Part shown: positions 16,254 to 23,960 of the stretch, one piece after another
Layout of the letters: each line of letters begins with the position of its first letter
Position numbering within the stretch: position 1 is the stretch's first letter
Origin: Flavobacterium frigoritolerans
Lineage (GTDB): Bacteria > Bacteroidota > Bacteroidia > Flavobacteriales > Flavobacteriaceae
Direction of reading: 5' to 3'
DNA length: 35,946 bases
NCBI RefSeq assembly: GCF_025847275.1
Contig: NZ_JAOZEV010000025.1
Coordinates: 1 to 35,946, forward strand
Program-made: the position numbers and the translations under genes
Notes under the pieces: model-generated
Database searches by the model: none
The model's input: the letters and a program-made list of their open reading frames with translations, nothing else
Told to the model about the DNA's origin: nothing

Positions 16254-17051
16254 CTAAAAGGTAAAAACAATTGAAACCCCTTTATTTATAGCTGAATTTA
16301 CGCACAAAGTACCATTCAGAAAAGAAATTCGGCTTTCTATATTTTTCATACCAAGTCCTTTTAGATTCTCTTTATTTTCGCAATCAAAACCAATTCCATT
16401 ATCTGAATATATTCCTGTACTTATTCCTTTTTTATCTTCAAAAGAAATTGAAATTTGAGTTGCCTTTCCGTGTCGTAATGAATTATTCATCAGTTCTTGT
16501 AAAATTCTAAAAACATGTAAATGCTTGTCTTTATATTTTTCATCAAATTGAATTTTATTCTGAAAATCTACTTTTACAGCTTTACTACTTTCAAACTCTA
16601 AACATAACTCTTCTATACCTGCATGTAATCCAAATTTCTCTAATACTGGAGGAAACAAACCATGGGCTATCTTCCTAGAATTATCAAGTGCTTTAGCTGT
16701 TAAATCTATAATATTCCCAGTGATATCCATCACTTCTTTCTCTGTTAGATTTGAAGTTCTTAATAGATAACTATTTAATGAAACTACATTAAGTTTAGAA
16801 CTAATGTCATCATGCAAGTCTTGTGCAATTCGCTTTCGTTCTTCTTCCTGTGTAATAATAACAGCTTGAATCTGGTCTTTTTGATATTGAATTTCTAAAT
16901 CTTTTTTTTCTAATTGTTCTTTTATAATTTTCTTTCTTGAGAAATAGAAAAACAATATAAAAACAACTCCCATCAATATGAAAGACAAACATCCAAATAT
17001 AATTATTGCTACAATTTCACTTTCTGGAATTGGACTGGAATTTAAAAGCAT
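16254..17051 (-). CDS. Sensor histidine kinase, HisKA_3 type, one membrane helix
   Basis: 265 residues from the chosen ATG at 17051. A longer frame starts at 17150, but a TAAATTTG promoter box lies inside that extension (minus strand, 17079-17086), so the shorter start is better. A short N-terminus (MLLNSSPIPESE) is followed by one membrane helix (about 13-36), a coiled coil (37-72), the phospho-acceptor H80 in RIAQDLHDDISSKLN, and an ATPase domain with LQELMNNSLRHG, SDNGIGF and GLGMKNIESR. There is almost no extracytoplasmic sensor domain, so the signal is probably sensed through a partner, for example the multi-pass protein encoded upstream. Confidence 0.92.
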   Translation of the reverse strand: MLLNSSPIPESEIVAIIIFGCLSFILMGVVFILFFYFSRKKIIKEQLEKKDLEIQYQKDQIQAVIITQEEERKRIAQDLHDDISSKLNVVSLNSYLLRTSNLTEKEVMDITGNIIDLTAKALDNSRKIAHGLFPPVLEKFGLHAGIEELCLEFESSKAVKVDFQNKIQFDEKYKDKHLHVFRILQELMNNSLRHGKATQISISFEDKKGISTGIYSDNGIGFDCENKENLKGLGMKNIESRISFLNGTLCVNSAINKGVSIVFTF

Positions 17052-17078
17052 TCTCGGTTTTTCTCTTATTAGTATACG

Positions 17079-17086
17079 CAAATTTA
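17079..17086 (-). promoter_or_regulatory. -7 box (TAAATTTG) of the kinase-regulator genes
   Basis: Minus-strand TAAATTTG, 27 nt before the kinase start at 17051; it decides between the long and short kinase start. Confidence 0.5.
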
Positions 17087-17349
17087 CGAATAAAAATATC
17101 GCATTTAATCTGATAATTGAAAGTAGCTTAACAAAAAAAATCTCTGCCAAAATTTAAGCTTTGACAAAGATTCTCGGTTTGTAAGCCTATACATATAATA
17201 TAGAGCTACATTTATTTTAATACTATCTTATATAATTTATAGTATTCCTTTATCAGCATTTTGCTATCCGTACAATACTTTTATTTAAAAATATAATCCT
17301 GATATATTACACCAAATTTAAACAAGTCATTGTTGCTACTCAATTAGAA

Positions 17350-17991
17350 CTAATTCAGAGAATTAGTTCCTTTATTTTTATAGAAACTTTTCCTCCATTC
17401 AATTAAAATAAATAACTGAAAGACTATATATAAGATATAATTTATTCGCGAAGGTACTTTGTAATATTTTGAACTTAACATTATCGATAGATTACCTACT
17501 AAAAACAAAATAGTACTTCCAAACAAATACAATATGATACCTATGTTGATATAATAAAACACTTTTTTACCATTCAACATATTGTAAAAATGAAATGTAG
17601 CATAAATTATAAGTAAAAAGGAAGTAATGAATATTTCATATAAATTGAACTCAAAAAATAAATCTGGTCTAATACTATATTGAATGACTAAACTTAATAG
17701 CGCCAAAACAAGTGTGATTTTAATTACTTTTTTTTGAAATTTGTCTGCTATCAAATTAAAATAAAAAAGACCTAGCATAAGAAACTGACCAATAAAATAA
17801 AAATGCGATAAAAATAGATTATTTACACCCAGTTTTCTTAAAACAAGTGTAATTATCTGAATACATACAATTAAAAAAAGATACACTGTAAATATCACAT
17901 AACTTTTTTGTTTCTTAGAAAGACCAATTGCAAATACAATAAAATTAATCAGCAAAAGGAAATATCCAAAATTAACAAGAAATGAATACAT
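17350..17991 (-). CDS. Multi-pass membrane protein of unknown function
   Basis: 213 residues, about seven hydrophobic helices (roughly 5-24, 30-52, 62-80, 88-107, 117-138, 145-166, 183-198) with short loops and a basic C-terminus (WRKSFYKNKGTNSLN). No enzymatic motif is visible. It starts 3 nt after the stop of the 130-residue protein and is surely co-transcribed with it. It precedes the histidine kinase, separated by about 300 nt of non-coding DNA with its own kinase promoter. A 7-helix receptor working with the sensor-poor kinase is a reasonable guess only. Confidence 0.85.
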   Translation of the reverse strand: MYSFLVNFGYFLLLINFIVFAIGLSKKQKSYVIFTVYLFLIVCIQIITLVLRKLGVNNLFLSHFYFIGQFLMLGLFYFNLIADKFQKKVIKITLVLALLSLVIQYSIRPDLFFEFNLYEIFITSFLLIIYATFHFYNMLNGKKVFYYINIGIILYLFGSTILFLVGNLSIMLSSKYYKVPSRINYILYIVFQLFILIEWRKSFYKNKGTNSLN

Positions 17992-17994
17992 AAA

Positions 17995-18387
17995 TTACAT
18001 ATTATTAAGTGGACTAGACGGATCTCCTTGAGGAGGACAAGGTTGACTAAAATCGTATATGGCTGGTGAAGTCTCGTCGCCATATCTTCCTTCGGCATCA
18101 ACACCTTTAGGAAGCATATCTTCATAAATACCCGTTTTTTCGTTGTATCTAGTTCCTACAATCATTAAGGTTTGTTCCCCTGCATCATTTATTCCAATGT
18201 AAGCTCGTACTGCATCTATTCCCTGCTTTAAAACTAATTCTAAATTTATTTTTGGAATTAAGTAAGCATTCACCTTATTTTTAGAATCAGAATCACTTTT
18301 AGGATCTTTCCAATTTTTTGCCCATTTTTCAGCAGTTTCTAATGAAATTTCTGTGTCTTTCTCTCTTAATTTGTTATTCTCTGTCAT
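17995..18387 (-). CDS. Small soluble protein of unknown function
   Basis: 130 residues, no signal peptide or membrane helix. The N-terminus is charged (TENNKLREKDTEISLETAEKW). A central alpha/beta part (VNAYLIPKINLELVLKQGIDAVRAYIGINDAGEQTLMIVGTRY) is followed by a Pro/Gly-rich end (YDFSQPCPPQGDPSSPLNNM) with a single Cys. I have no named family for it. It is coupled to the multi-pass membrane protein (3-nt gap) and is divergent from the tail-collar operon, so it probably belongs to the same system. Confidence 0.82.
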   Translation of the reverse strand: MTENNKLREKDTEISLETAEKWAKNWKDPKSDSDSKNKVNAYLIPKINLELVLKQGIDAVRAYIGINDAGEQTLMIVGTRYNEKTGIYEDMLPKGVDAEGRYGDETSPAIYDFSQPCPPQGDPSSPLNNM

Positions 18388-18712
18388 AATTTAGTTTTTT
18401 TTATTAATTAAAAATCAACTTTAGGTTTGTTAATATTTGCGCTAAACTACTGCTTTTTTATTCTTTTAACAAAAAATAAAATCCGAAAAACTCGTATTAC
18501 CACAAAGTTAAAATAATAATAATTTTTAACTTTTATTTAACAAAATAGCTGCTACTAAAAATCTAATTTTATAAGACAAAATCTAAAACGTTCATTATAC
18601 ACTATTGATAAATAACAAGTTACAAGTTTATTATAAAAAACACGTATAAATACGTGTATCCATATTTTCATTATAATCTAATTTTGAATTTAACTAATTA
18701 AACTAAAAAACT
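18388..18712. other. Divergent intergenic region holding the tail-collar operon control site
   Basis: 325 AT-rich bases between divergent genes. Apart from the operator and -7 box at 18640-18686 I see no gene or structured RNA. Confidence 0.6.
18640..18686 (+). promoter_or_regulatory. Perfect 18-bp palindrome plus -7 box of the tail-collar operon
   Basis: ACACGTATAAATACGTGT (18640-18657) has perfect 8-bp arms around AA. After 21 nt comes TAATTTTG (18679-18686). No TTTG -33 element at the expected place, which suggests an activator-dependent promoter. The start codon is at 18713. Confidence 0.65.
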
Positions 18713-19270
18713 ATGTCTACAGAACCATTTATCGGAGAAATTAAGATTTTTGCATTCAATTTTGCACCTAGAGGTTACGCAGTCTGCCAAGGCCAAACCA
18801 TAAGTATTGCACAAAACACCGCATTATTCTCTCTTATAGGTACTTATTATGGAGGAAATGGCCAAACAACATTTCAACTTCCTAATCTTCAGGGCCGCAT
18901 GCCAGTAGGTCAAGGACAGAGCGCATTAGGAGCTAGCTACGTGATGGGACAAACTGGAGGAGTAACTTCTGTTTCTGTACTTACATCAAATATGCCTCCG
19001 CACGTTCATACCTTAAACAATGTTGCCGTAAAAATAAAAGCTTCTAGTGCAAATGCAGATGAATCTTCTGCAGAAGGAAATTTCCCCGCTACTACAAAAG
19101 CATCTACATATTCTGGTAATGGAGCTACCAATAATGTTTTTACTGGAGGCACTGCAGTTTCAGGTAATACTGATATAGCAGGTACAGGCACACCGCTTAG
19201 TGTACAAAACCCATATTTAACTATTAATTATTCCATTGCTATGGAAGGTATATTTCCAAGTAGAAATTAA
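18713..19270 (+). CDS. Phage tail collar domain protein (MdpB-like)
   Basis: 185 residues. The N-terminal tail-collar domain (1-60) is clear: EPFIGEIKIFAFNFAPRGYAVCQGQ, then ALFSLIGTYYGGNGQTTFQLPNLQGRMPVG. The rest is Gly/Thr/Ser-rich beta sequence (MGQTGG, MPPHVHTL, a repeat-poor middle) ending in PYLTINYSIAMEGIFPSRN, as in the microcystin-dependent-protein family. No signal peptide is seen. No other phage structural, replication or integrase gene is nearby, so this is a host-adapted gene rather than a prophage remnant. It is first in the operon with the binding-fold protein, formyltransferase and SprB-repeat protein. Confidence 0.92.
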   Translation: MSTEPFIGEIKIFAFNFAPRGYAVCQGQTISIAQNTALFSLIGTYYGGNGQTTFQLPNLQGRMPVGQGQSALGASYVMGQTGGVTSVSVLTSNMPPHVHTLNNVAVKIKASSANADESSAEGNFPATTKASTYSGNGATNNVFTGGTAVSGNTDIAGTGTPLSVQNPYLTINYSIAMEGIFPSRN

Positions 19271-19333
19271 TTATAAATAAAATCAAGGAGAATATCATAT
19301 AGAGTTCTCCTAATTAGTTATTACATAAATTAT

Positions 19334-20485
19334 ATGGAAATAGTAGGAATTCTATTGCCCCGTTCCACATACTATCAAACTATTGGTTTTGATTTATATG
19401 AAGGTCTCCGGTCTGGTCTAAAACAATTAGGAAGGAGTGATATAAAAATAGTTACAGAAAACATAGGTTTTGGTGCCGATAAACAACAATGTTATCGTAG
19501 TGCCGAAAAGCTTTTGCTTGAAGAAAATGCATCTATTGTAATTGCTTACATAGGTCATCAAACTGCTCAATTGCTCCGCCCTCTTTTTCTTGCTACCAAT
19601 AGAATATTAATTGTTTTAGATGCTGGCGCCAATATGCCTCATGAGTGGCCAACCTGTCCCAATATCTTTTATCATTCGCTTCATAATTCTTTAGGGGCTT
19701 CACTTGCCGCTAAAGAAGCTAGGAAAGATGGATATAAGAATGCTGGTATGGTAACAGGGTATTATGATGGAGGGTATTTACATACCTATAGTATATCAAA
19801 ATCATTTCAAGATAATGGAGGGACAATATCTTTTAATCATGCCACTGGCTATAAATCAGAAGATTTTACGATGGAACCGTTAAAAGATCATTTGAATAAT
19901 TTTCCTGAAAGTGCCTTGTTGAGCATTTTTAGTGGTGATTATGTACAATGGTATTTTGAACAAATTAAAAACACATTTGAAGAACAAAACCTACCCGTTT
20001 ATCTAACTCCATTTGGCTTAGAAGAAACAATGCTAGGTAATGCCATTTATCCAGGAAATAATGTAAAAGGCATTGCGGCTTGGTCTAAAAAAATTGAATC
20101 AGTAGAAAATAAAACTTTCATTGATACTATAACGGAATTAGGAAAAACGCCTAATCTCTTCTCTTTGTTAAGTTGGGAAAGTGCAACTATAGCTTTAAAA
20201 GCATTAGAACTAACTCTTGAACATAAAAAAAGTATCCCAAATATTAGCCAAGATCTCCAAACTCTAACATTCGTTAGCCCTAGAGGTGAAATTTATTTTG
20301 ATACAAAAACGAACACATCTATTTCTCCTTTATATAAAGCCTCTATTATTTCAAATACTGAAGGCAAATGCGAATTACAATTGGAAGGCAAAATAACAGA
20401 AGTAAACGAGTATTATAAAAAACTAACGGACCAAGATTTAAATCAGACGACATCAGCTTGGTACAATAGTTATGTCTGTATTTAA
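19334..20485 (+). CDS. Periplasmic-binding-protein-fold protein without signal peptide
   Basis: 383 residues resembling the Leu/Ile/Val-type substrate-binding fold (Peripla_BP_6): VGILLPRSTYYQTIGFDLYEGLRSGLKQLG at the start, IVIAYIGHQTAQLLRPL, NAGMVTGYYDGGYLHTYSISKSFQDNGG at the lobe hinge, and LLSWESATIALKALELT. No signal peptide or lipobox is present (MEIVGILLP), and no ABC transporter genes are nearby. It is probably a cytosolic ligand-binding protein, as AmiC is in Pseudomonas, or a scaffold for the operon's products. It starts 63 nt after the tail-collar gene and ends 2 nt before the formyltransferase gene. Confidence 0.82.
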   Translation: MEIVGILLPRSTYYQTIGFDLYEGLRSGLKQLGRSDIKIVTENIGFGADKQQCYRSAEKLLLEENASIVIAYIGHQTAQLLRPLFLATNRILIVLDAGANMPHEWPTCPNIFYHSLHNSLGASLAAKEARKDGYKNAGMVTGYYDGGYLHTYSISKSFQDNGGTISFNHATGYKSEDFTMEPLKDHLNNFPESALLSIFSGDYVQWYFEQIKNTFEEQNLPVYLTPFGLEETMLGNAIYPGNNVKGIAAWSKKIESVENKTFIDTITELGKTPNLFSLLSWESATIALKALELTLEHKKSIPNISQDLQTLTFVSPRGEIYFDTKTNTSISPLYKASIISNTEGKCELQLEGKITEVNEYYKKLTDQDLNQTTSAWYNSYVCI

Positions 20486-20487
20486 TT

Positions 20488-21417
20488 ATGGAAGCACAAA
20501 AAAAAATAATGGTACTATGTGGCGGAAAGTTCGCCTTTAACACATTGCAATTACTAGCATATGAGAAATTCATATGTGCAATAGGTATCGGAAAAAGTAA
20601 TAACACAATAATAGATGCTTTAGAAAGAGAATCAGAAGACAATAACTTAGGATTTAAATCATTCCCTACTAAAAAAAGTATGGAAGAGATGAGAGGTTGG
20701 ATTGATGCTATAAAACCCGATTATATTTTTTGTATCTCATTCCCATTTCTTCTTCCTGAATCTGTTTTATCCTATGGAAATAATAAATTCATCAATTTCC
20801 ACCCAGGACCATTACCACAATACCGTGGAGCAATGCCAATTTTTGAAGTACTAAAAAATCAAGAAAAGGAGACCGCAATTTGTGCGCATTTTATGAACGA
20901 AAAATTTGATCAAGGAAATATTATTTTCAATGATCCTATAAGAATACAAGAAAACGATACTTACGGAAAATTAACAGTAAGATTATGCGAACGTATGTCG
21001 CAAGTGGCTTTGAATATGGCAAATATGTTACAATTTGCTAGTAATATTCCTAATCAGCCTCAAGATGAATCATTAGCTTATTATTATGAAAAGCCAGAAT
21101 TAACAGATACTTACATTAATTGGAAACGGATGTATGCAGATGAAATCATCGCATTAATAAACGCATGCAATCCTTGGAATTCTGGTGCCGATACTACTTT
21201 AATGGGAGAACAAATTAAAATAATAGCAGCAACCCTATTAGATAAACCTCATGAAGACAAACCAGGAACAATCATTTCTATAAACAATACGGTAAATGTA
21301 GCTTGTGAGGACAACAAACAAATTGCAATCGAAATACTTAGTACAGAGGAAGGTATAATGACGGCCAAAGAATATGCCTTATTAAAGCCATTAGTGGCAA
21401 ACCCCATATCTAACTAA
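20488..21417 (+). CDS. Formyltransferase-fold enzyme (Fmt/ArnA-like)
   Basis: 309 residues. The N-terminal formyltransferase domain (about 6-190) has the catalytic triad N103-x-H105 (INFHPGPLPQYRG) and D141 (EKFDQGNIIF), as in 10-formyltetrahydrofolate-dependent enzymes. A C-terminal OB-like domain follows (about 210-300, NWKRMYADEIIALINACNPWNSGA). HPGPLP replaces the HASLLP of housekeeping Fmt, and the operon context also argues against it being the Met-tRNA enzyme. The acceptor is unknown; an amino sugar or an amino group on a partner protein are options. The 2-nt gap to the preceding gene implies tight co-expression. Confidence 0.88.
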   Translation: MEAQKKIMVLCGGKFAFNTLQLLAYEKFICAIGIGKSNNTIIDALERESEDNNLGFKSFPTKKSMEEMRGWIDAIKPDYIFCISFPFLLPESVLSYGNNKFINFHPGPLPQYRGAMPIFEVLKNQEKETAICAHFMNEKFDQGNIIFNDPIRIQENDTYGKLTVRLCERMSQVALNMANMLQFASNIPNQPQDESLAYYYEKPELTDTYINWKRMYADEIIALINACNPWNSGADTTLMGEQIKIIAATLLDKPHEDKPGTIISINNTVNVACEDNKQIAIEILSTEEGIMTAKEYALLKPLVANPISN

Positions 21418-21452
21418 TATAATTAAACTATTAATTTAAAAACTATGTGATT

Positions 21453-23849
21453 ATGAAAAAGAACTTTACTATTATCTTTGCGATATTACTTTCCCTCTTT
21501 TATACAAGAGGTAATGCGCAAACGCAATTTTGGTCCGATACATTTGAAGATACTGGAGCCCCAAGTTCTGGTGCAAGAAGTCCATCAATAGAGTTTTCTT
21601 GTGGAGGACCACCAGCAACTTCTTATTTTTTTAGAACTACACCTGCAGGAATTGAACTTAATAGCCTTCAACTTCCTAATACTACCTATACTGGTTTTCA
21701 AGGTAGTAAAATATGGGCAGGAGAAGATCTTGATAGAGGCTTAACCTGCCAAAATAATGCAGCCTCTCCCAATCAACAGGTCACTTGGGCCACTATTAAT
21801 ATTACTGGAAAAAATGGGCTCTCATTTAAAGGTCTTTTTGCAGCAAATGATCAAAATACCTGGCAAGGCTCTGATAGTGGTGTTCAGCAAGATTATGTTA
21901 TTGTCGAATATAAAATTGACGCAGGGCCATGGACTAAAATATTGGCTTTTTATGCCAGTGCAGCTGATGACAGCCCATCATTAAAACTTGATACGAATGG
22001 AGATTTAATAGGAGATGGAGCTGCTTTAAGCTATGCGTTTGGAGAATTTTCTGCAAACATCCCAGGTTCAGGATTAATATTACAAATTCGTTTGAATGCT
22101 TTTGCAAATGGAGCTCAAACCCAAGAATTTGCAATAGATAACTTCCGCCTTTTTGAAACACCTGCCTGTACAGCTCCTGTTATTACTGCCAATCCAGTTA
22201 ATAGAAGTCTTTGCCCAGGAAGCAATACAACATTTTCTGCATCTGCAACTGGCGCAACAGCTTACAAATGGCAAGTGGACCAAACTGGTGCCGGTACCTA
22301 CACTGACCTTGCAAATGTTGCTCCATATTCGGGAGTTACAACAAACACATTAACTATAACTAGTGTAACTACAGCAATGAGTACCTATAGATATAGAGCT
22401 GTTGCTATTAATGGAATCGCTACTTGTTTTGCAAATTCTAATTATGGTACACTATCTGTTTCTAATATGACCCTTTCGGGCGCTCAAGATAATATCCTTT
22501 GTGCTGGTACTAATACGGGTAGTGCATCTGTAATTCCTAGTGGAGGAATTGGTAGTTATACGTATTCATGGTTCCCATCTGGTGGTACTGGCAGTATAGC
22601 TACAAACCTAAGTGCAGGAACTTATACAGTAACTGTAAGAGATGGTATACTATGCGAAGCAACTAAAACCTTTACTATTATTGAAACAACAACACCAATA
22701 AGTATAACACCTACACAAACTAATGTATCTTGCTTTGGCGGATCTAATGGGTCTGCAACTGTAGGAGTTACAGGTGGTAGTGGATTAGGTACATATACCT
22801 ATTCTTGGTCGCCTTCTGGTGGAACTGCAGCTACAGCGTCTGGCCTTACTGCAGGAGCATATACTGTAACTGTAACAGATGAAAACTTTTGCTCAAAACA
22901 ACAAGTTGTAAATATTCTGCCTGCAACTGAGATTATAACATCTGTGACTACACAAAACAACGTATCTTGCTTTGGCGGATCTAATGGTTCTGCTACTATA
23001 GGAGCTACAGGTGGTACTGGTACATATACCTATTCCTGGTCTCCTTCTGGAGGAACGGCAGCAACTGCTTCAGGACTAACTGCGGGAACTTATACTGTCA
23101 CCGTAACTGATGGAAACTTTTGTTCAAAACAACAAGTTGTAAATATTCTGCCTGCAACTGAGATCATAATTACTCCTACCCAAGTTAATGTAACCTGTAA
23201 TGGCGGAGCCAACGGGTCAGCAACTGCAACAGTAACTGGTGGAGCTGGTGGATATACTTATACTTGGTCTCCTTCTGGTGGAAATGCTGCAACTGCATCT
23301 GGTCTTACTATTGGTACATATACTGTAACAGTAACAGATGCTAACACATGTACCAAAACGGAGGAATTCACTATTACTGAACCTGTTGCGAGTATCTTAA
23401 GTATTACTCGCGCGAACAATACATTAACAGCCGATCAAGCTGGTGCAACTTACCAATGGTTCACTTGTCCTAATACTGATATTGCTGGAGAAGTGGGTCA
23501 AACATTCACTCCAACGATTAATGGATCTTATGGAGTAGCCATAACATTAAACGGTTGTACAGTAATTGCTCCATGTGTTAATGTAACTAACTTAGCAACA
23601 GAGGATTTTGAAGAAAAATCTAAATTCATGATTTATCCTAATCCAAGTCAAGGTATTGTAAACGTTAAATCAGATCATGATACTGATTTAAGTATTATCA
23701 GCCAATCAGGGCAGATTGTTAAAACAGTTAAAGTTACTGCCGATAATATCAACACAATTAATGTTGAGAACTTAAGTGATGGTATATACTTCATTCGTGA
23801 AACGAAAGGTAATAAACCAGTTACCTACAAACTAATACTTAAAAAATAA
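21453..23849 (+). CDS. T9SS-secreted protein with Ig-like domain and SprB repeats
   Basis: 798 residues from the ATG at 21453 (a GTG two codons upstream at 21447 is less likely). Signal peptide MKKNFTIIFAILLSLFYTRGNAQ. An N-terminal beta-sandwich-like domain of about 210 residues (WSDTFEDTG..FAIDNFRLFE) is followed by an Ig-like domain (CTAPVITANP..ISSYGTLSVS region) and four SprB-type repeats of about 75 residues (NVSCFGGSNGSATV, SWSPSGGTAATASGL, GTYTVTVTD). A type A T9SS C-terminal signal (FMIYPNPSQGIVNVKS..LSDGIYFIR..YKLILKK) closes the protein. It should be carried across the outer membrane and attached to the surface or released. It is the last gene of the tail-collar operon, 35 nt after the formyltransferase. 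Confidence 0.92.
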   Translation: MKKNFTIIFAILLSLFYTRGNAQTQFWSDTFEDTGAPSSGARSPSIEFSCGGPPATSYFFRTTPAGIELNSLQLPNTTYTGFQGSKIWAGEDLDRGLTCQNNAASPNQQVTWATINITGKNGLSFKGLFAANDQNTWQGSDSGVQQDYVIVEYKIDAGPWTKILAFYASAADDSPSLKLDTNGDLIGDGAALSYAFGEFSANIPGSGLILQIRLNAFANGAQTQEFAIDNFRLFETPACTAPVITANPVNRSLCPGSNTTFSASATGATAYKWQVDQTGAGTYTDLANVAPYSGVTTNTLTITSVTTAMSTYRYRAVAINGIATCFANSNYGTLSVSNMTLSGAQDNILCAGTNTGSASVIPSGGIGSYTYSWFPSGGTGSIATNLSAGTYTVTVRDGILCEATKTFTIIETTTPISITPTQTNVSCFGGSNGSATVGVTGGSGLGTYTYSWSPSGGTAATASGLTAGAYTVTVTDENFCSKQQVVNILPATEIITSVTTQNNVSCFGGSNGSATIGATGGTGTYTYSWSPSGGTAATASGLTAGTYTVTVTDGNFCSKQQVVNILPATEIIITPTQVNVTCNGGANGSATATVTGGAGGYTYTWSPSGGNAATASGLTIGTYTVTVTDANTCTKTEEFTITEPVASILSITRANNTLTADQAGATYQWFTCPNTDIAGEVGQTFTPTINGSYGVAITLNGCTVIAPCVNVTNLATEDFEEKSKFMIYPNPSQGIVNVKSDHDTDLSIISQSGQIVKTVKVTADNINTINVENLSDGIYFIRETKGNKPVTYKLILKK
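22467..23385 (+). repeat. Four tandem SprB-repeat coding units
   Basis: In-gene repeats starting near 22467, 22697, 22931 and 23164. The spacing of the conserved Cys-containing motif is 237 nt (22725 to 22962) and 228 nt (22962 to 23190). Units 2 and 3 share long near-identical DNA, including a 41-nt identical stretch at about 22893-22933 and 23123-23163, which indicates recent duplication or gene conversion. Confidence 0.75.
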
Positions 23850-23856
23850 TTTACAA

Positions 23857-23883
23857 AAAGGGAGATATTTCATATCTCCCTTT
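23857..23883 (+). terminator. Terminator of the tail-collar operon
   Basis: AAAGGGAGATAT (23857-23868) pairs perfectly with ATATCTCCCTTT (23872-23883), loop TTC, followed by AATTTCTT. Confidence 0.8.
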
Positions 23884-23960
23884 AATTTCTTACCCTAACA
23901 ATATAGGGGTACAAGTCATTATGACTCAATCTCGTTAATACTATCCAAAAAACAAACCAC

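Noticed and set aside
17052..17150. 33-residue N-terminal extension of the histidine kinase
   Set aside because: A TAAATTTG promoter box lies within it and the shorter start gives a normal one-helix kinase.
17051..17180. Direct repeat TTCTCGGTTT at 17051 and 17171 as a possible attachment site
   Set aside because: Only 10 bp long, exactly 120 nt apart, with no mobile gene between; probably chance.
22467..23385. CRISPR-like or non-coding tandem array
   Set aside because: The repeats are in frame, about 230 nt long and encode SprB domains.
18713..23849. Prophage or phage-tail-like particle locus
   Set aside because: Only one collar-domain gene is present; there are no capsid, sheath, baseplate, portal, lysis or integrase genes.
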